The notes below the pieces were generated by a model. It was not told the DNA's origin. It did no database searches and was given only the letters and a program-made list of their open reading frames with translations. Of a stretch of 64,000 nucleotides of DNA, positions 1-11,600 are shown in pieces. The position numbers were made by a program, and so were the translations under genes. Position 1 is the stretch's first letter. Each line of letters opens with the position of its first letter. The stretch is from Venturia oleaginea (taxonomy: Eukaryota > Ascomycota > Dothideomycetes > Venturiales > Venturiaceae): the NCBI GenBank assembly GCA_013176395.1, contig JABMLP010000010.1, positions 1,302,001-1,366,000 of the forward strand, given 5' to 3'.

Positions 1-2431
1 GGCGGTCTATCAACATGACAAGAGCGGTACAGAATCTTGAGGGCATGCATACTCTCCGTCCAGAAAACCGGAGGTCAAAGATCCGCCAACATTTCGATCC
101 GCGGTGCCTCCAACCTGTGCCGCATGCGCTTGTCATGGACGAAGTATCAGGAGTTCCTGATGAGATCAATGAATGGCGTGAAGCACCACCCGAGCGTTGT
201 CGCGTCCTGATACGAAGATCAGCAAGGTGGAAGAAGCTTAGCTACAAGTTCTCTGCCGCACGTTGAGAGCAAAGGGGACGCAAGAATAACCGGACGAAGA
301 TTGGCGGGCTAGTCTTCATATATCTCCCTCGGCTCCGCATTGATTCGGTTCAACAAGCCCAACAAGCACAATCGGGCATCTTATCTGATGATGAAGAACT
401 TGCTGCTGTGAAACCACATCTTGCGCAGACACTGACTGATCGGCAACCCCGTATTCGGGGCTCGGACTTGCATGTCGAGTCTTTGGGCCAGGGCGGACAG
501 TCATGATCGAGTGCCGCAGGAGGTGAATCAAGCCCGTTGGGATGTCGCTTAGGCTTAGCTATTTTCTTGACGGTTGCATGCGACTGACGGTTGCATGCGA
601 TTGACGGTTGCATGCGACTGACATCCGAATAGCCGAGAAAAGAGACGGCTGGGAAGGTGACATGAAGCCCTGCAGAGGTCCATATTCGAAGATCTATGTG
701 ACACAAGTATTGTTCTTTATCACCGTATAAACTGCCTTGGCTGGAGTGGATTCTTTGTCAAGACTCGGGTCAAATGATACCTAAAGTAGTACGCTTTCTT
801 TAGACAGAAGAATTTCGATGCAAGATTAGTGTGAGGGCGTCGTCCGGAGTCGTCTCCGAAAGTCCGCTGTTGAGTGTTGGCGTGTTAACGAGCATTTGTG
901 TGCGCGAAATGGTTCGTGGTCGAATAGCGTTTCAGGTTTCCGAGCGCACGGCATAGAACTATGGGGTGGTACAAGCTAAGTAAACGATTGTTGAAGCAGT
1001 CATTTGCTGATGGACGAAGACTAGAGCGAGGAAAACTGGGTTTCGAATTAGTGCAAGTCTAGATGGGGAATTACTTACGACAAGTCGACAAAATTCCTGA
1101 ATGAAGCGCAAAACAAGGCCATATAGTTGTACAACAGATAGCTGACTATCTTCATCTTATCTGGAGGCAAGCAATCTAGATAAAAAAGATTGAAAAAAGA
1201 TTAAAAAAAGGCCATATAATTCTCTACAAGCCTTCTTTTTTTCAAAATGATAGCGTCTTCAAGCCGATATTATATGTTTGATCTGTTCATCATGCATGAT
1301 GCATGTATGCTTTTGAAGATGGAGACGATGCAGGGCGGTGTGTTGGACGTGGCCGCACAGGGGATGCCTCCAGCAACCTAGTCTGAGGGTATTCCACATT
1401 CTGCAATTGTGGTGGGACAAACCATACGATTTTCGAAGACACAGTACCGTTTTATGTAGACGACGTTGAATCTGGATGCGAAGCTCTGTAAGAGTATATG
1501 TAAGACGTTGCTCGAAGTCATATCAAACTTCCTGCATTGTAAGTCTCCCATGCGGAACATTACAAACATGGATATTGGAAGATTTGCATCCAAATCTCGA
1601 TGGTCCCCAAGCACGCGAAATGAAGTGTTCGCGCTAGCAACATAGTTGGAGCCAGTTCAGAGATGCATGGGGAGAATGTCTAGGACAATCCACTCAGCAG
1701 ACCATTAGAAGTTGCCAGAAGCGCTATACGACCACTAAGTATCCGTCCAAGGTTTTTTCCCATCGCCAGTCTGCTCCCCGAAACCTCCCTCACTGCATAG
1801 GAGCTCACGAGTTACCACCCGTCCTCCTGTCTGCATATCAAAGGCAGAGGTCTATCTCATCTCTGTGAGCAATGACAGAGAGGTGACGGATCTGCATACT
1901 CGTCAAAGTGAGAGAGATGCTCGCCGAATGCAGGGTGACACCCAGTCTAGGACAGCCACGGAACAGTGTCCGGGAGGAAATGAATGAGCACAAACGACAC
2001 GAAGACAGTAGGGTTGACGAGCAAGGCAACTAACGGGCTAAAGGTGTAACGTGAAGGTGAAGTGCAAGAAAATTCTTCACCACGGTCGCCCAGCATATGC
2101 AGCCCGAGTGCAACTGTGTGAGCGTCTTGTGAGTTTGATGAGGGAGCTCTTGGTGGAGGAAGAGTAAGTGATCAGTGAAATTGCAGGTGGGAGAACTCAC
2201 TGTCGCGTAAAATATCAAAATCGCCCTCGCCTTCAGACTTCCTTCCTGCCCACATAATGCACATAAAAAACACCAGTTCTCATCCACTGCCGACGATTTC
2301 TCTGCATCCAGATCGCCGGCTTCAATCTTCAGCCTTGAATCTTCAGCCTTGTCCTCCACAACCAATCCTGTTCATCTCCAGTCCATCACCGTTACTGCTG
2401 TTGGCTGTGATCATTGATCCCTCACCTCATC
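1..2431. other. Intergenic, no supported gene
   Basis: I see no convincing coding sequence here. Open frames are short, overlap on both strands and lack recognisable motifs. A frame open from the left edge to position 266 could be the end of a truncated exon but matches nothing I know. A 17-bp triple repeat lies at 568-618. Poly-A/T rich DNA lies near 1180-1250. Confidence 0.5.
568..618. repeat. 3 x 17-bp tandem repeat
   Basis: Three adjacent copies of TGACGGTTGCATGCGAC; the middle copy has T for the last C. Each unit contains the palindrome GCATGC. No gene is recognisable around it, so the role is unknown. Confidence 0.9.
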
Positions 2432-3448
2432 ATGCCTCACAAAGCATACATTCAGACTTTGTCTGCCAACCCACAACTGCTCAACTTCCGCAATGCCTTT
2501 GTCAAAAAGAGATACATCTTCCTGCCTGGCCCAGAGATGATCAGGATCTTGTCCAATCTGGGTGCGAAGAAACGCGATATCAACGTACTGCAACACACAT
2601 GCTCGAATCTGCCTAAGGACCCAACGTTGCCGTTTCGACGCGCCCAGATGGGACGCTTCCTCTTCGATCAATCCTCTCCTCAAACACCAGTTTTTCGACG
2701 AGGAGAACACCAGCCGTGGGTATTGTCAGATGTCGAAGACTTTGTACGCCACGACTCAGGCCAATTGCGACACTTTGAGGAAGTCACAGAGTCACTTCAA
2801 AGAAACACCGCACTCCAAGCTCTTCTCGTCTTCAAGTTCTTCATGATGCAGGGCACTGGTAACAGCTTCGCTCACCGGGACAGCCTTGACTACAGCGCCA
2901 ACACAGATATTTGCACTGCTGTCCCAATCCGAACAACGACGACACCCGATCTAGTTGGCGAGCCGGCCTTGGAAGGCGTTCACGCTGATGGAGTTGACTT
3001 CACCATGACAACATTTATCAACGGCTCCAACATGACCGAAACGAGCGCGCAGACACTGCTACACGCCAATGAGCAAAAGAACGCGACTGCTCACTGCGAC
3101 ACCCTCACCGAACATCACGTCGCCAAGTTTCAACATCGCAACTTCTTGGACACGCTACTCTTTCTTGATCATGAGATGAAGCACAGCCTCAGCCCTGTCG
3201 ACCCAGCCGACGCAACCAAAGACTCTCACCGAGATATGATCGTCTTTGTCACGCGAAAGCCGTGTCTGGAGGGCGATATCCGCTATAATTACGATTCACT
3301 GAAAGACCATCCAACAATGCCATTGAGAGTGGGTATGCGGCCAGGACTCATTCCCTTGAACAAGGGGAAAGCACGGGATCATGCAGAGATTGAGCAGCAA
3401 AGTGTGCCGTTGTTATTGGAGGAAGAGGGTTTCAGAGCTCGTCTGTAG
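2432..3448 (+). CDS. 2-oxoglutarate/Fe(II) dioxygenase, PF10014-like (338 aa)
   Basis: Probable non-haem iron dioxygenase of the 2OG-Fe dioxygenase family that includes bacterial amino-acid hydroxylases such as isoleucine hydroxylase. From the first ATG (2432) the protein is 338 residues in one exon. The HxD iron site is visible as H184-A-D186 in the stretch EGVHADGVDF. The distal histidine is H251 (MKHSLSPV), and R275 in VFVTRK is the expected 2-oxoglutarate-binding arginine. An acidic, Thr-rich segment precedes the core. There is no signal peptide or membrane segment, so it is probably cytosolic. The substrate cannot be told from sequence; free amino-acid or peptide-side-chain hydroxylation is an inference from the family. 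It converges on the mitochondrial ThrRS gene and has no obvious pathway partners nearby. Confidence 0.8.
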   Translation: MPHKAYIQTLSANPQLLNFRNAFVKKRYIFLPGPEMIRILSNLGAKKRDINVLQHTCSNLPKDPTLPFRRAQMGRFLFDQSSPQTPVFRRGEHQPWVLSDVEDFVRHDSGQLRHFEEVTESLQRNTALQALLVFKFFMMQGTGNSFAHRDSLDYSANTDICTAVPIRTTTTPDLVGEPALEGVHADGVDFTMTTFINGSNMTETSAQTLLHANEQKNATAHCDTLTEHHVAKFQHRNFLDTLLFLDHEMKHSLSPVDPADATKDSHRDMIVFVTRKPCLEGDIRYNYDSLKDHPTMPLRVGMRPGLIPLNKGKARDHAEIEQQSVPLLLEEEGFRARL

Positions 3449-3913
3449 ATGTTCAGGAGCGGGACCAAGTGTGGATTCGTTGGTAGACGCGAGAGGTTTC
3501 CTACAGATGGTGTGTTCGTTAGTCATGAGACACATCGAGCTGGGTGGAGTGTGTATACCATGTGTGCGCCATTCTTCTTTCTTCCTTACTGTAATTAATA
3601 AATCGCCTAGCCGTGATGAGACAGCGCCTCCTGTCATCGCATAGCTTGATTCTGCGGTGAGATGACTAGATATGGGCTTGGTCTTATGAAATTGATCACC
3701 AACCGCCAGTCATACCCGTCCCAGCAAAAGACTCGGATAAGCGGGAGATACAGATCACCTCGAGCGCTTAATATTCGTCAGCTACTTCACCTATGACAAG
3801 CCTCCGCATCTCTTTTTTGTTCTGGCATCCGTCCCCCAGCGAAGACGACCTCTACTTCTGACAAAGTCAACCCAATTCAAATCTCTCTTTTCACCACAAT
3901 AACATGCCTGTTC
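3449..3913. other. Convergent 3' intergenic region
   Basis: This 465-bp space lies between two convergent genes and should hold both 3' UTRs. AATAAA-like A/T-rich words occur near 3596. I see no gene. Confidence 0.5.
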
Positions 3914-5527
3914 TTATAGATAGTGTACAACCATCTTCCTCACAAACCATTCTAATTCATCCACCCTGATGATATTGACATTCTGCTCATCCCCTTCCTC
4001 CAAAATATCCGCATGATGTAGTAATTTCCAGACACTGGAGCGATCATGCTGCTTATGCAACTCCAGTGACACAGATTGTCTCTCTACATCCTTGGGCCCG
4101 ACAGCAATGATGAAATTGTAGCCCTTCTGTTTCGCCTCTCGAATTTTTTTCCCAATGGACTTATTTGATGTGTCCAGATCGATATGGAGGTTATTCGAGG
4201 ACCTGGAAACTGGGAAACCGAATTTCTCTGCCGTATCTGTGTCGCTAGCGTCCAGTGGGAAATGTGTCATCCGCTGTTTGACTTTTTCCGCGTAGTCTAG
4301 CACCGAGTCTTTCGAGGTAACAGTCAAAATGATAGCTGGACGAGGCGAGATCCAGAATGGATAGCTTCCGTCGTAGTGCTCGATCATAAGAGCTAGAAAT
4401 CGTTCGAGGGAGCCCAGGATAGCGCGGTGGATTATCACGGGAGTCACCGGGCCTGAATTCACTTCTTCCGATACTGTCAAGGCATCTTTGACCTTCAATT
4501 TTTGCTCTTCCTCGGGATGTGGAGACGTGTATGATAAGCCGAAACGCTGCGGAAGTTGAAAGTCGAGTTGAATTGTTGCTGTTTGGTGCTCCTTTCCGTC
4601 CGAATCCTTGAGAATTATATCAATCTTGGGACCATAGAAAGCGCCATCTCCTTCGTTGAGAGTCCATTCTTGCCCAGTTGCAGCCAGCGCATTCTTGAGC
4701 TGCGTTTCCGCAGACTCCCATTCCCCAAGGGATCCGATATATTTATCCTCTGGACGGGTGGACAGGACGAGTCTATATGAACCAAGGTTGAAAACGGTGC
4801 TGTAGATCTGATGTATGAAGTCCATAGTTTTCTTGATCTCAGACTCAATCTGAGATGGGCGACAGAAGATGTGGCCGTCGTCTTGATGAAATCGTCGTAC
4901 TCGAGTCAATCCGCTCAAAGCTCCAGAGACCTCATTGCGGTGTAGAGAGCTAAAGTCTGCAAACCGGATTGGGAGGTCGCGATAGCTTCGTTTCTCGCTT
5001 GCGAAAAGCAGGCAGTGTCCAGGACAATTCATAGGCTTCAATCCGAACTCTTCATCCTCGCCAATCTCTCCACCTTCTGTCTTACCTGATGCTCCTCTGC
5101 CTTTCACCTCGAACATGTCATCCGCATAGTTGTCCCAATGCCCCGACTTTTTCCATAATGACTTCTTGTATATGTTGGGCGTAATGACCTCGCGAAAACC
5201 GTACTGAGGATATAGACTTCGTAGGAGATTGGAAAGCTTGATGAACATGTCGGCGCCATTGGGAAGGAGAAGCGGCGAACCCGGACTGTACAGAGAGTTT
5301 GTGTACAGATCTTGGGACGCAGCGAGCACTCGGTGGTCTGCTGCGGGTTTGGGGAGGTCTTTGATGGCTGAGATAGCGGAAGGAGTATTTGATTCTATAG
5401 ACAGCGATGCGGTGCACGAACAGGGCCTAGCAAAGATGGACGTTGCGATTCGTTCATGGTTTCGGAAAATGAGGTTCTTTCTTGCGTTGAAGAGCGTCCT
5501 CAGTAACGGCCGATGGAGTTGAGGCAT
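3914..5527 (-). CDS. MST1: Mitochondrial threonyl-tRNA synthetase (537 aa)
   Basis: Class II aminoacyl-tRNA synthetase that charges mitochondrial tRNA-Thr. The first ATG is at 5527. The N-terminal ~50 residues are rich in Arg, Ser and Thr and poor in acids, as in a mitochondrial presequence. The catalytic core shows the zinc-site motif MNCPGHC (Cys about residue 168), a second ligand candidate His near residue 314, motif 2 (TRVRRFHQDDGHIF, about 208-221) and motif 3 (HRAILGSLERF, about 367). A C-terminal HGTP anticodon-binding domain follows. The N-terminal editing domain of cytosolic ThrRS is absent, as in yeast Mst1. Length is somewhat above the ~460 residues of the yeast protein because of linkers. 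One exon, no breaks. Confidence 0.95.
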   Translation of the reverse strand: MPQLHRPLLRTLFNARKNLIFRNHERIATSIFARPCSCTASLSIESNTPSAISAIKDLPKPAADHRVLAASQDLYTNSLYSPGSPLLLPNGADMFIKLSNLLRSLYPQYGFREVITPNIYKKSLWKKSGHWDNYADDMFEVKGRGASGKTEGGEIGEDEEFGLKPMNCPGHCLLFASEKRSYRDLPIRFADFSSLHRNEVSGALSGLTRVRRFHQDDGHIFCRPSQIESEIKKTMDFIHQIYSTVFNLGSYRLVLSTRPEDKYIGSLGEWESAETQLKNALAATGQEWTLNEGDGAFYGPKIDIILKDSDGKEHQTATIQLDFQLPQRFGLSYTSPHPEEEQKLKVKDALTVSEEVNSGPVTPVIIHRAILGSLERFLALMIEHYDGSYPFWISPRPAIILTVTSKDSVLDYAEKVKQRMTHFPLDASDTDTAEKFGFPVSRSSNNLHIDLDTSNKSIGKKIREAKQKGYNFIIAVGPKDVERQSVSLELHKQHDRSSVWKLLHHADILEEGDEQNVNIIRVDELEWFVRKMVVHYL

Positions 5528-6603
5528 TGAATGTACGGTGCTACTATAAATGGAAGTGTAGCTCGGAATGTATATTCTAAGCACTGTAGGGGCGTGTCTA
5601 AAATGCAAATTGAAGCCGGATTCTCAAAGCCTCCATCCACTTTATTAGTTCGTATCTGTTTGCATACACATTATACCGGCTACCTGTCATCATATGCTAT
5701 CGTGATCAAAACGATGCGATGCCCACTCCAGGTTATGCTTCGACCTGTATCACGCAAATTGGTCTGCTGGCACGCCTTGAACTTGGTCTCATTTAGAAGT
5801 TCTAGCCTATTTGGGGAAAATACAAGAATTACGAATCGTAATTTTGAAAAACAACTTTTACTAAAACTGAAACAGCCTTGCTAGGTCTCGAGGGGTTTAG
5901 ATCTTGCTTATAGAAGCTAGATCCCGCCTTAGAGCGAAGCTAAGATACCTGACACCGGTGCAAAAGCGATACTCCATAGTCCATAGTCCATACCCCATGG
6001 AGCCCCATCAAACTCTCAAGCGACTCAACACTACCGCCACGGACCATGTTGTCACCAACCTAGCGGACTCTGTATGTAATTGCGTCCTGATTCTGTCGCT
6101 TTCTATCGCTTCTTTGTATTGCAGTTTTGACCGCAGCATGTGGCTTGACCATCTATCGACTAATCACAGGCCCCCAATTATTGAGCCATCGAACTCTTAC
6201 TTACTAGTACGTAGAAAACTGGATCCGGAGTTGCAAAGGCTCCTCACTCAATTCGGTCCGTCCAAATCAAGATCACATAGAATAAGGACCTACGGACTAT
6301 ATATCACGTAGAGTAAGGACCGACGGACTGTTTAATATAGAAGAATATGACCCAGATCGATTGGGATATGCCCGGGCCAGGGTGCACAGTCTCGGCTGGA
6401 AAACTCCATCTCACCTCCGCTCAACGCAATTCCATACCGTGGCTCTCTCAGGTACCATGGCTGTTTGTCGTGATAGTGATGCCGTGTTGGCAACTTGGCA
6501 CAGCGGGCAGAAGAATAAATAACATGCTACTTTCTCACTCTCAAATAGCAATAAACATCAAGCAATCCATTTGACCTCTCCATCAAACACACTACCAGAC
6601 ATC
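5528..6603. other. Intergenic, upstream region of the secreted-protein gene
   Basis: No gene supported. It includes a short CCATAGT repeat near 5973-5990 and an imperfect ~40-bp duplication at about 6270-6330 (AATAAGGACCTACGGACT and AGTAAGGACCGACGGACT). An A/T-rich AATAAATAA word at about 6514 lies ~90 bp before the ATG at 6604 and may be part of its core promoter. Confidence 0.45.
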
Positions 6604-7003
6604 ATGCAAATCTCCAAGCTCGTTGCCGTCTTATCACTCCTCGCTACCAGTCACGCCGCGTGGGTACGTTATGCTGCCACATACTACTCACCTCCAGATC
6701 CACAAGTTTCTAACTGATGGCAAACAGAACTGCTGCAAAAGATGCGGTGAATTCGGGACGTGCGTTGCCAGCGGGTCTGATGCTGGAAAAGCTTCTATCC
6801 TCTGTGGTTCCGAGAGAGTATGTTTGAAAAAGATAGCCAGATATCGCGCGGATGTGAATAGGTAGACTGACTTTGGGCGTTTGCACGCGCTTTAGCAATA
6901 TTACTGTAAGGAAGAAGGGAAAGGGTGCATACCCGGCCTGAAAAAGAACAAAAATTTAGCCGATTGCAATCTTGAAGGGACTCCTGGAGGACCTGGACGA
7001 TAG
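6604..7003 (+). CDS. Small secreted cysteine-rich protein, 85 aa, 8 Cys
   Basis: Three-exon gene too short and split to show as an ORF. Exons are 6604-6663, 6728-6817 and 6896-7003. Introns are 64 nt (GTACGT...CAG, branch CTAAC) and 78 nt (GTATGT...TAG, branch CTGAC), both phase 0. The protein starts with a signal peptide of about 18-19 residues (MQISKLVAVLSLLATSHA). The 66-residue mature part has eight cysteines at 22, 23, 26, 32, 46, 54, 61 and 74, an even number suited to disulfides. All splice signals are canonical and both joins keep the frame. Such proteins are typical fungal secreted effectors, antimicrobial peptides or surface proteins; I recognise no named family, so the role is unknown. 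If intron 2 is retained, translation ends at 6865 with only six cysteines. Confidence 0.72.
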
Positions 7004-7128
7004 GAGGCCTGGGAACGGAAACTGGAGGATCGGGATGTGTAGGATCGATGATTGCCTTCGAACGAATGGCCGCAATATACAGAAGAAATAGCCGCCTTAT
7101 CCCGTAACAGTCGAGCACTCTCCCTCCA

Positions 7129-7500
7129 TCAGAGCTGAGCATTCCAAATTTCCATACCAACACCACATACCAAGATCCTTTTCGTAAGCTGCTTTGAATC
7201 GACGTCGTGGGGATACAATGCCATGGAAGATACATCAGCGACGGAGGTGTATGTATTCGCGACCTTCTTCACATCGATACCTTCCACTCCCTCTTTCCCA
7301 AGATTGATGTGAATTCTCCAAAGCTTAATTCTCTGATCATTGCTGGCCGTGGCTACCAAGACCTGAAAATACAATGGATGGGTGTCTGATGGCATACAGC
7401 TTAAGATATCTGTCGCAGTGACAGTAGCGGCCTGAGCTCGTGGAAGGATAAGTCTATCGTATTGGATTTCGCCTAAATCAGAGGTGACGATGAGAGAGAT
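7129..7500 (-). pseudogene. C-terminal WD-repeat fragment (WDR6/Rtt10-like)
   Basis: An open stretch of ~120 codons without a proper start. It reads as the end of a WD40 protein: a blade with ATASNDQRIKLWRI, then TSVADVSSMALYP and a final VCGVGMEIW before the TGA at 7129. Upstream, the same frame continues (SLIVTSDLGEI, RAQAATVTATDI) until a TGA at 7501. The ending recalls WDR6/Rtt10, which helps guide tRNA 2'-O-methylation, but that assignment is from memory of the family and is tentative. With no N-terminal blades nearby it is most likely a truncated copy. Confidence 0.45.
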
Positions 7501-7685
7501 TCAGCACATCTTTTCAAGCTGCCGTCAACATTGGCCATTCCAAGTGAGTTTTCCTTCATTTCTTTAGTTCCTGCCAGATTATTGAACGCTGGCAGACGAA
7601 AGGGATTCATTAACGCAAAGACCATGTGCAACGACCGGTTCTTCAATTATGAGGGGTGTGGGTGCAATCTAGAGTACGACATCAC

Positions 7686-7830
7686 CACTACGGTCACAAC
7701 CTGTGATTTACAACCCTTTTGGGTTTAAATCGCAGGATTTTACAGCCATTTTAATTTGGTTTATTTATCCAAATAAATTAAACAGTGCAATCCATCCTGG
7801 GCTAAATTTTACAGCGATTTCAGTGCAATT
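7686..7830 (+). repeat. CACTA left terminal region
   Basis: Terminal inverted repeat at 7686-7698 followed by subterminal motifs: TTTACAGCC near 7740 and a 22-bp block at 7809-7830 shared inverted with the right end. Subterminal arrays of this type bind the CACTA-encoded protein in plants. Confidence 0.8.
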
Positions 7831-8019
7831 TCAGTTCCAAAAGTCACGTGAAGGCGTTGCCATCCGAACATTTTGTGTCAATATTGTTGGAAATGGCGCT
7901 GGGCGCTTATATATAGGGACCTTCCGGCCACCTTCGTAGCAAGCGTCAATCAATACTTTCAACAAATATTTCGAACTCAAAACCACAACTTTTTGAACTC
8001 CACTACTATAACGCGTTAT

Positions 8020-8448
8020 CTACAGCTCAATCTTCTTCTTGTATAAGTAGCATGTCTCTCCGTAATGTGTAGCCAAGCCCCTAGGGTCAATTGACCATTC
8101 CTCGTCATCCGCCAGTTGTGGCAACTCAATATTAATCTCCGGATCTATCTCTCTTAATGCCGCCATTGCAGCGCTCACAGTGTCATCAATCTTAGCCCTC
8201 TTGGCCACTCTCTCTCTCGTAGATTCCGGCTTCATCTACTCATATAAAGCCTTACCTTGGATGACTCCTTTTAACTGATTAGACATTGCCTTGTAGGAAT
8301 CTAAGAGCTCCTGGGCCCTTGGATTCCTACTCTTTTGGATGATAGCGATAAAGGCATCGCTAATATTGGCGAGTTTGGTAATAGAAAAATGTGGTGGCAA
8401 CGCAAGTTTGCCCTGAGGTTTAGGCATATTGAGTGATGGCTTGAAAGA
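8020..8448 (-). pseudogene. CACTA-carried minus-strand ORF, 3' part
   Basis: Protein-like reading frame on the minus strand with one in-frame TAG at 8236-8238. It contains a helical stretch (SDAFIAIIQKSRN, AQELLDSYKAMSNQLKG) and a Lys/Arg segment (RVAKRAKIDD), and ends KKKIEL. The frame does not start here. It continues on the far side of the Gypsy element at 14031-14156, in the same phase once the 5-bp duplication is collapsed. I recognise no family. CACTA elements often carry a second, DNA-binding protein, so this is a candidate for that role, by position only. Confidence 0.45.
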
Positions 8449-8624
8449 TATCACGGGACGGTAGCTGGAAAGACGCAGCATACTCGTAGCCAAAGATTGT
8501 TTAGATTCAGTTAAGGAGTGAAGGTATCTACAAACAGAGAACCTCAATGAGGTTCTTTCTCTATACTAGGCTCAATCAGGCTTAGGCTCTTAGTCTATAC
8601 CAACCATGGGCCATGCCCATAACA
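8449..8624 (-). repeat. Gypsy 3' LTR
   Basis: A 176-bp LTR, 3' copy in the sense of the element. On the sense strand it starts TGTTATGGGC and ends CCGTGATA. It contains an inverted repeat AGAACCTCATTGAGGTTCT, a possible hairpin. Confidence 0.92.
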
Positions 8625-8642
8625 TTACCCCCCTCCTTACCG
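8625..8642 (-). other. Polypurine tract of the Gypsy element
   Basis: On the sense strand the sequence GTAAGGAGGGGGGTAA lies directly before the 3' LTR and overlaps the pol stop codon. This is the expected plus-strand DNA primer. Confidence 0.75.
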
Positions 8643-11600
8643 GGTGTGCAGGACTAAAGAGGGTGTGGTAGGTGGGATAATCAAACAGACAAACGCCATA
8701 CATCGCTTCTGCCAGCTTGTAGCAGATTCGAAGGCGCTGGCCACCGCTACTCGGTTTCTTCGGGCCCCTGTTTGAGCTCCTATATCTTCGCCGACACCGT
8801 CGCCCTTGCCATACTCTGCCTCGAAGCGGTCTAAGTCCTCGACTTCTGTAAATAATGAACGTGGCTGCCAATCGGGATCTGCATAGCCTTTCCATTTGAT
8901 TAATAACTGACGAACCCAGCCTCGCCCAACCCGTTTCTTCTCTGCGCGAAGTATACGTTCTACTTCAAACTCAGCCTCTGTTTCTTCGGTTTGAGGCACT
9001 AATGGTGGAGGCTGGGTATCATCGGATTCTTGTGAGGGCAGTGTGTCGGTTGCGGCTCGGCGGAGTAGGTCAACGTGGAAACGGTTATGGATACCACTTG
9101 GCAGGTCAGCCAGCTCGTATACCATCGGGGAGATCTGGTTCTCGACAGTGTATTTGGCTTGCGTCCACGACAGTTTCTTTGATAGCTGCGGAGTATTGAT
9201 ATTCCTAAGGTTCAACCAGACTTTGTCGCCCTTTTTTAACGTTTCGGCAGCTTGACGTGACCTGTTGGCGTCGTTCTCCATCTTCTGCTGGGACCAGGCC
9301 ATCGCTGCCTGTGCATATTCTTGTGCCTCTTCTATTCGTTGCACAAAGGTCTCGGCATCGGCTGTTGGTGAGTTACTGGGTGAGATTCGTTGTACTTTCT
9401 GGATTGGTTCCGCATGGTAGCCGTGGGTTAGATAGAATGGACTCATCCCTGTGACTGAAGAGTCACGATTGTTCAGTGCTAACATAGCCGTAGGTAGTAG
9501 CGTTGGCCAGTCTAGTTGGGAGTATGCGATGAAGGCGCGGAGATAGCGTAGAACTTCCTGGTTCATACGCTCGGTCGCGCCATCGGTCTGTGGATGAAAG
9601 GCTGTAGAGAGTCTCTGCTCAATCTTTGTAAGTTCGCAAAGCTTCCTCCAAAAACGACCTGTCCAATTGCTGCCTCTGTCCGACGTCAATGCCATGGGAA
9701 ATCCGTGGTAGCGATAGTGGCATTGTAAGAACCTTTTCGCGCACTCTTTGGCGCTCATTGTAGTCATAGCCTCCAACGTAACACTTTTGAGGAGGCGATC
9801 TGTGATAACCATGAGGTATTTTGGGCCGTTTTCCTCCGCGGGCAAATCAGTCATGAAATCGATTGATAGCTCGCTGTGGAAGCGGGCCGGGATTGGAAGT
9901 GGTTTCAGAAGACCTCGCTTCTTATCACGCCATATTCCTGTTCTCCCACATACGTTGCAATTACGTACAAACTGCCGGACTGTCTTGTATTGTTGGGGCC
10001 AAAAGAAACTTCTGGATAGAATCGCAAGCGTGCTATCTCTCCCTGGGTGTCCAGTAACATGGGAATCGTGAGTTTGTTGGACCAGCGTTGTTCGCAGCGG
10101 TTCCCAATCTGGTACCCATAGGATCCCTCTTCTCGTGACCGCGCCGTGGTCGTCTACTTCGCATTCGGGTAGCTGTACCGACAACTTGAGCTCTGGAGGA
10201 AAGGAACGTTCGCCAGTAACTATAGCCGTATGAATAGCTTCGTAGGATTGGTCCTCTGCTATTGCGCGATCCCAAAGAAGTTGTAACTCTGGTTTCTCGA
10301 AAAGATCGCATCCTTTTGCAACTGACCGGTTTTGACCGTACCTAGTAGTGGACCGGTGTTGACCGTTTTCGGCAGTCAGCTGGTGTCGACCGTCCAGTCC
10401 AGTATTTTGCTGGGGCTCCCGTATAACGTCCCATGTACTATTGGATGTATTCGGTGTATTGACTGGGCAGATAAGGGCTTGTATTGCGATTGTTTCGGTC
10501 GTCCTCTCGGAAAGAGGAGGAAGCCATTCGTCCTTGATCAACTGGGCCACTCGCCCTTGTAGTCTCTCGTCGTTCTTGTCATGTGGCATATCTTGATGTC
10601 TTCTTGATAGTACGTCTGGTCTTTGCGCTAGTTTTCCGGCGCGAAATTCCAGCTGGAATTGGTACTCAGATAGAATTAGCGACCATCTTGCTTGTCTCTC
10701 TGACAAACGCTGCGCTGTCATAAAGTAGCGGAGATTCTTGTGATCGGTAAGGACTTTGAAAGGTGCTGCAACACTGCGTAGTTCTCCTCTCCAGTGTTCA
10801 ATGGACTTGATTACTGCCAGTAATTCTTTATCGTGGATCTCGTAGTTACATTCAGCCGCAGTGAGCTTGCGAGAGAAGTATGCTACTGGTCGTAGTTTTC
10901 CTTTCATATCCTTCTGCGACAACGTGCCTCCCAGCGCGTAGCCAGAGCAGTCGCACTCGAGTACCGTATCCAGGTCTGGATTCCAGTGAGCCAGTATTGG
11001 GGCGGAGATGAATAGCTCCTTCAAGACTTGAAAGGCGTTCTCATGTTCTTTGTTCCAGACAAAAGCGACGGCCTTCCGTGTTAACTTGATTAAGGGGTCG
11101 GAGAGCTCTGAGAAGTTGTCGATGAAGTCTCGGTAGAAATTTGCAAAGCCTAGGAAGGAGCGTACGCCTGTGACATTGACTGGAGCCTCCCATTCTTTAA
11201 TCGCGGCAACTTCCTCTGGGTCGACTTTGATCCCTTCTCCTGCAGTGATAATGAACCCCAGATATTTGACCTCCTGAACAGCAAACTCGCACTTGCTTAA
11301 GTCTAGCCGAAGTCCAGCAGTCTTGAGCTTGGCAAGAATTTGGTTAACCTTGACCATGTGATCCAGATAGTCGCCGTCGCTCCATATCAAGACATCGTCC
11401 ATGTAGGCTGAACAGCAGATATCTAGGGATTCCCGTAGGACTCCGTTGATGTATCGTTGAAAGCTCGCGGGTGCGCCAGCTAGTCCGAAGGGGGTAACTA
11501 GCCATTCGAATAGTCCAAATCGAGTGCGAAAAGCCGTTTTCCACTCATCGCCGTGCTTGATGCGGAGCCGATGAAATGCCGCTCTGACGTCAAGTTTGGT

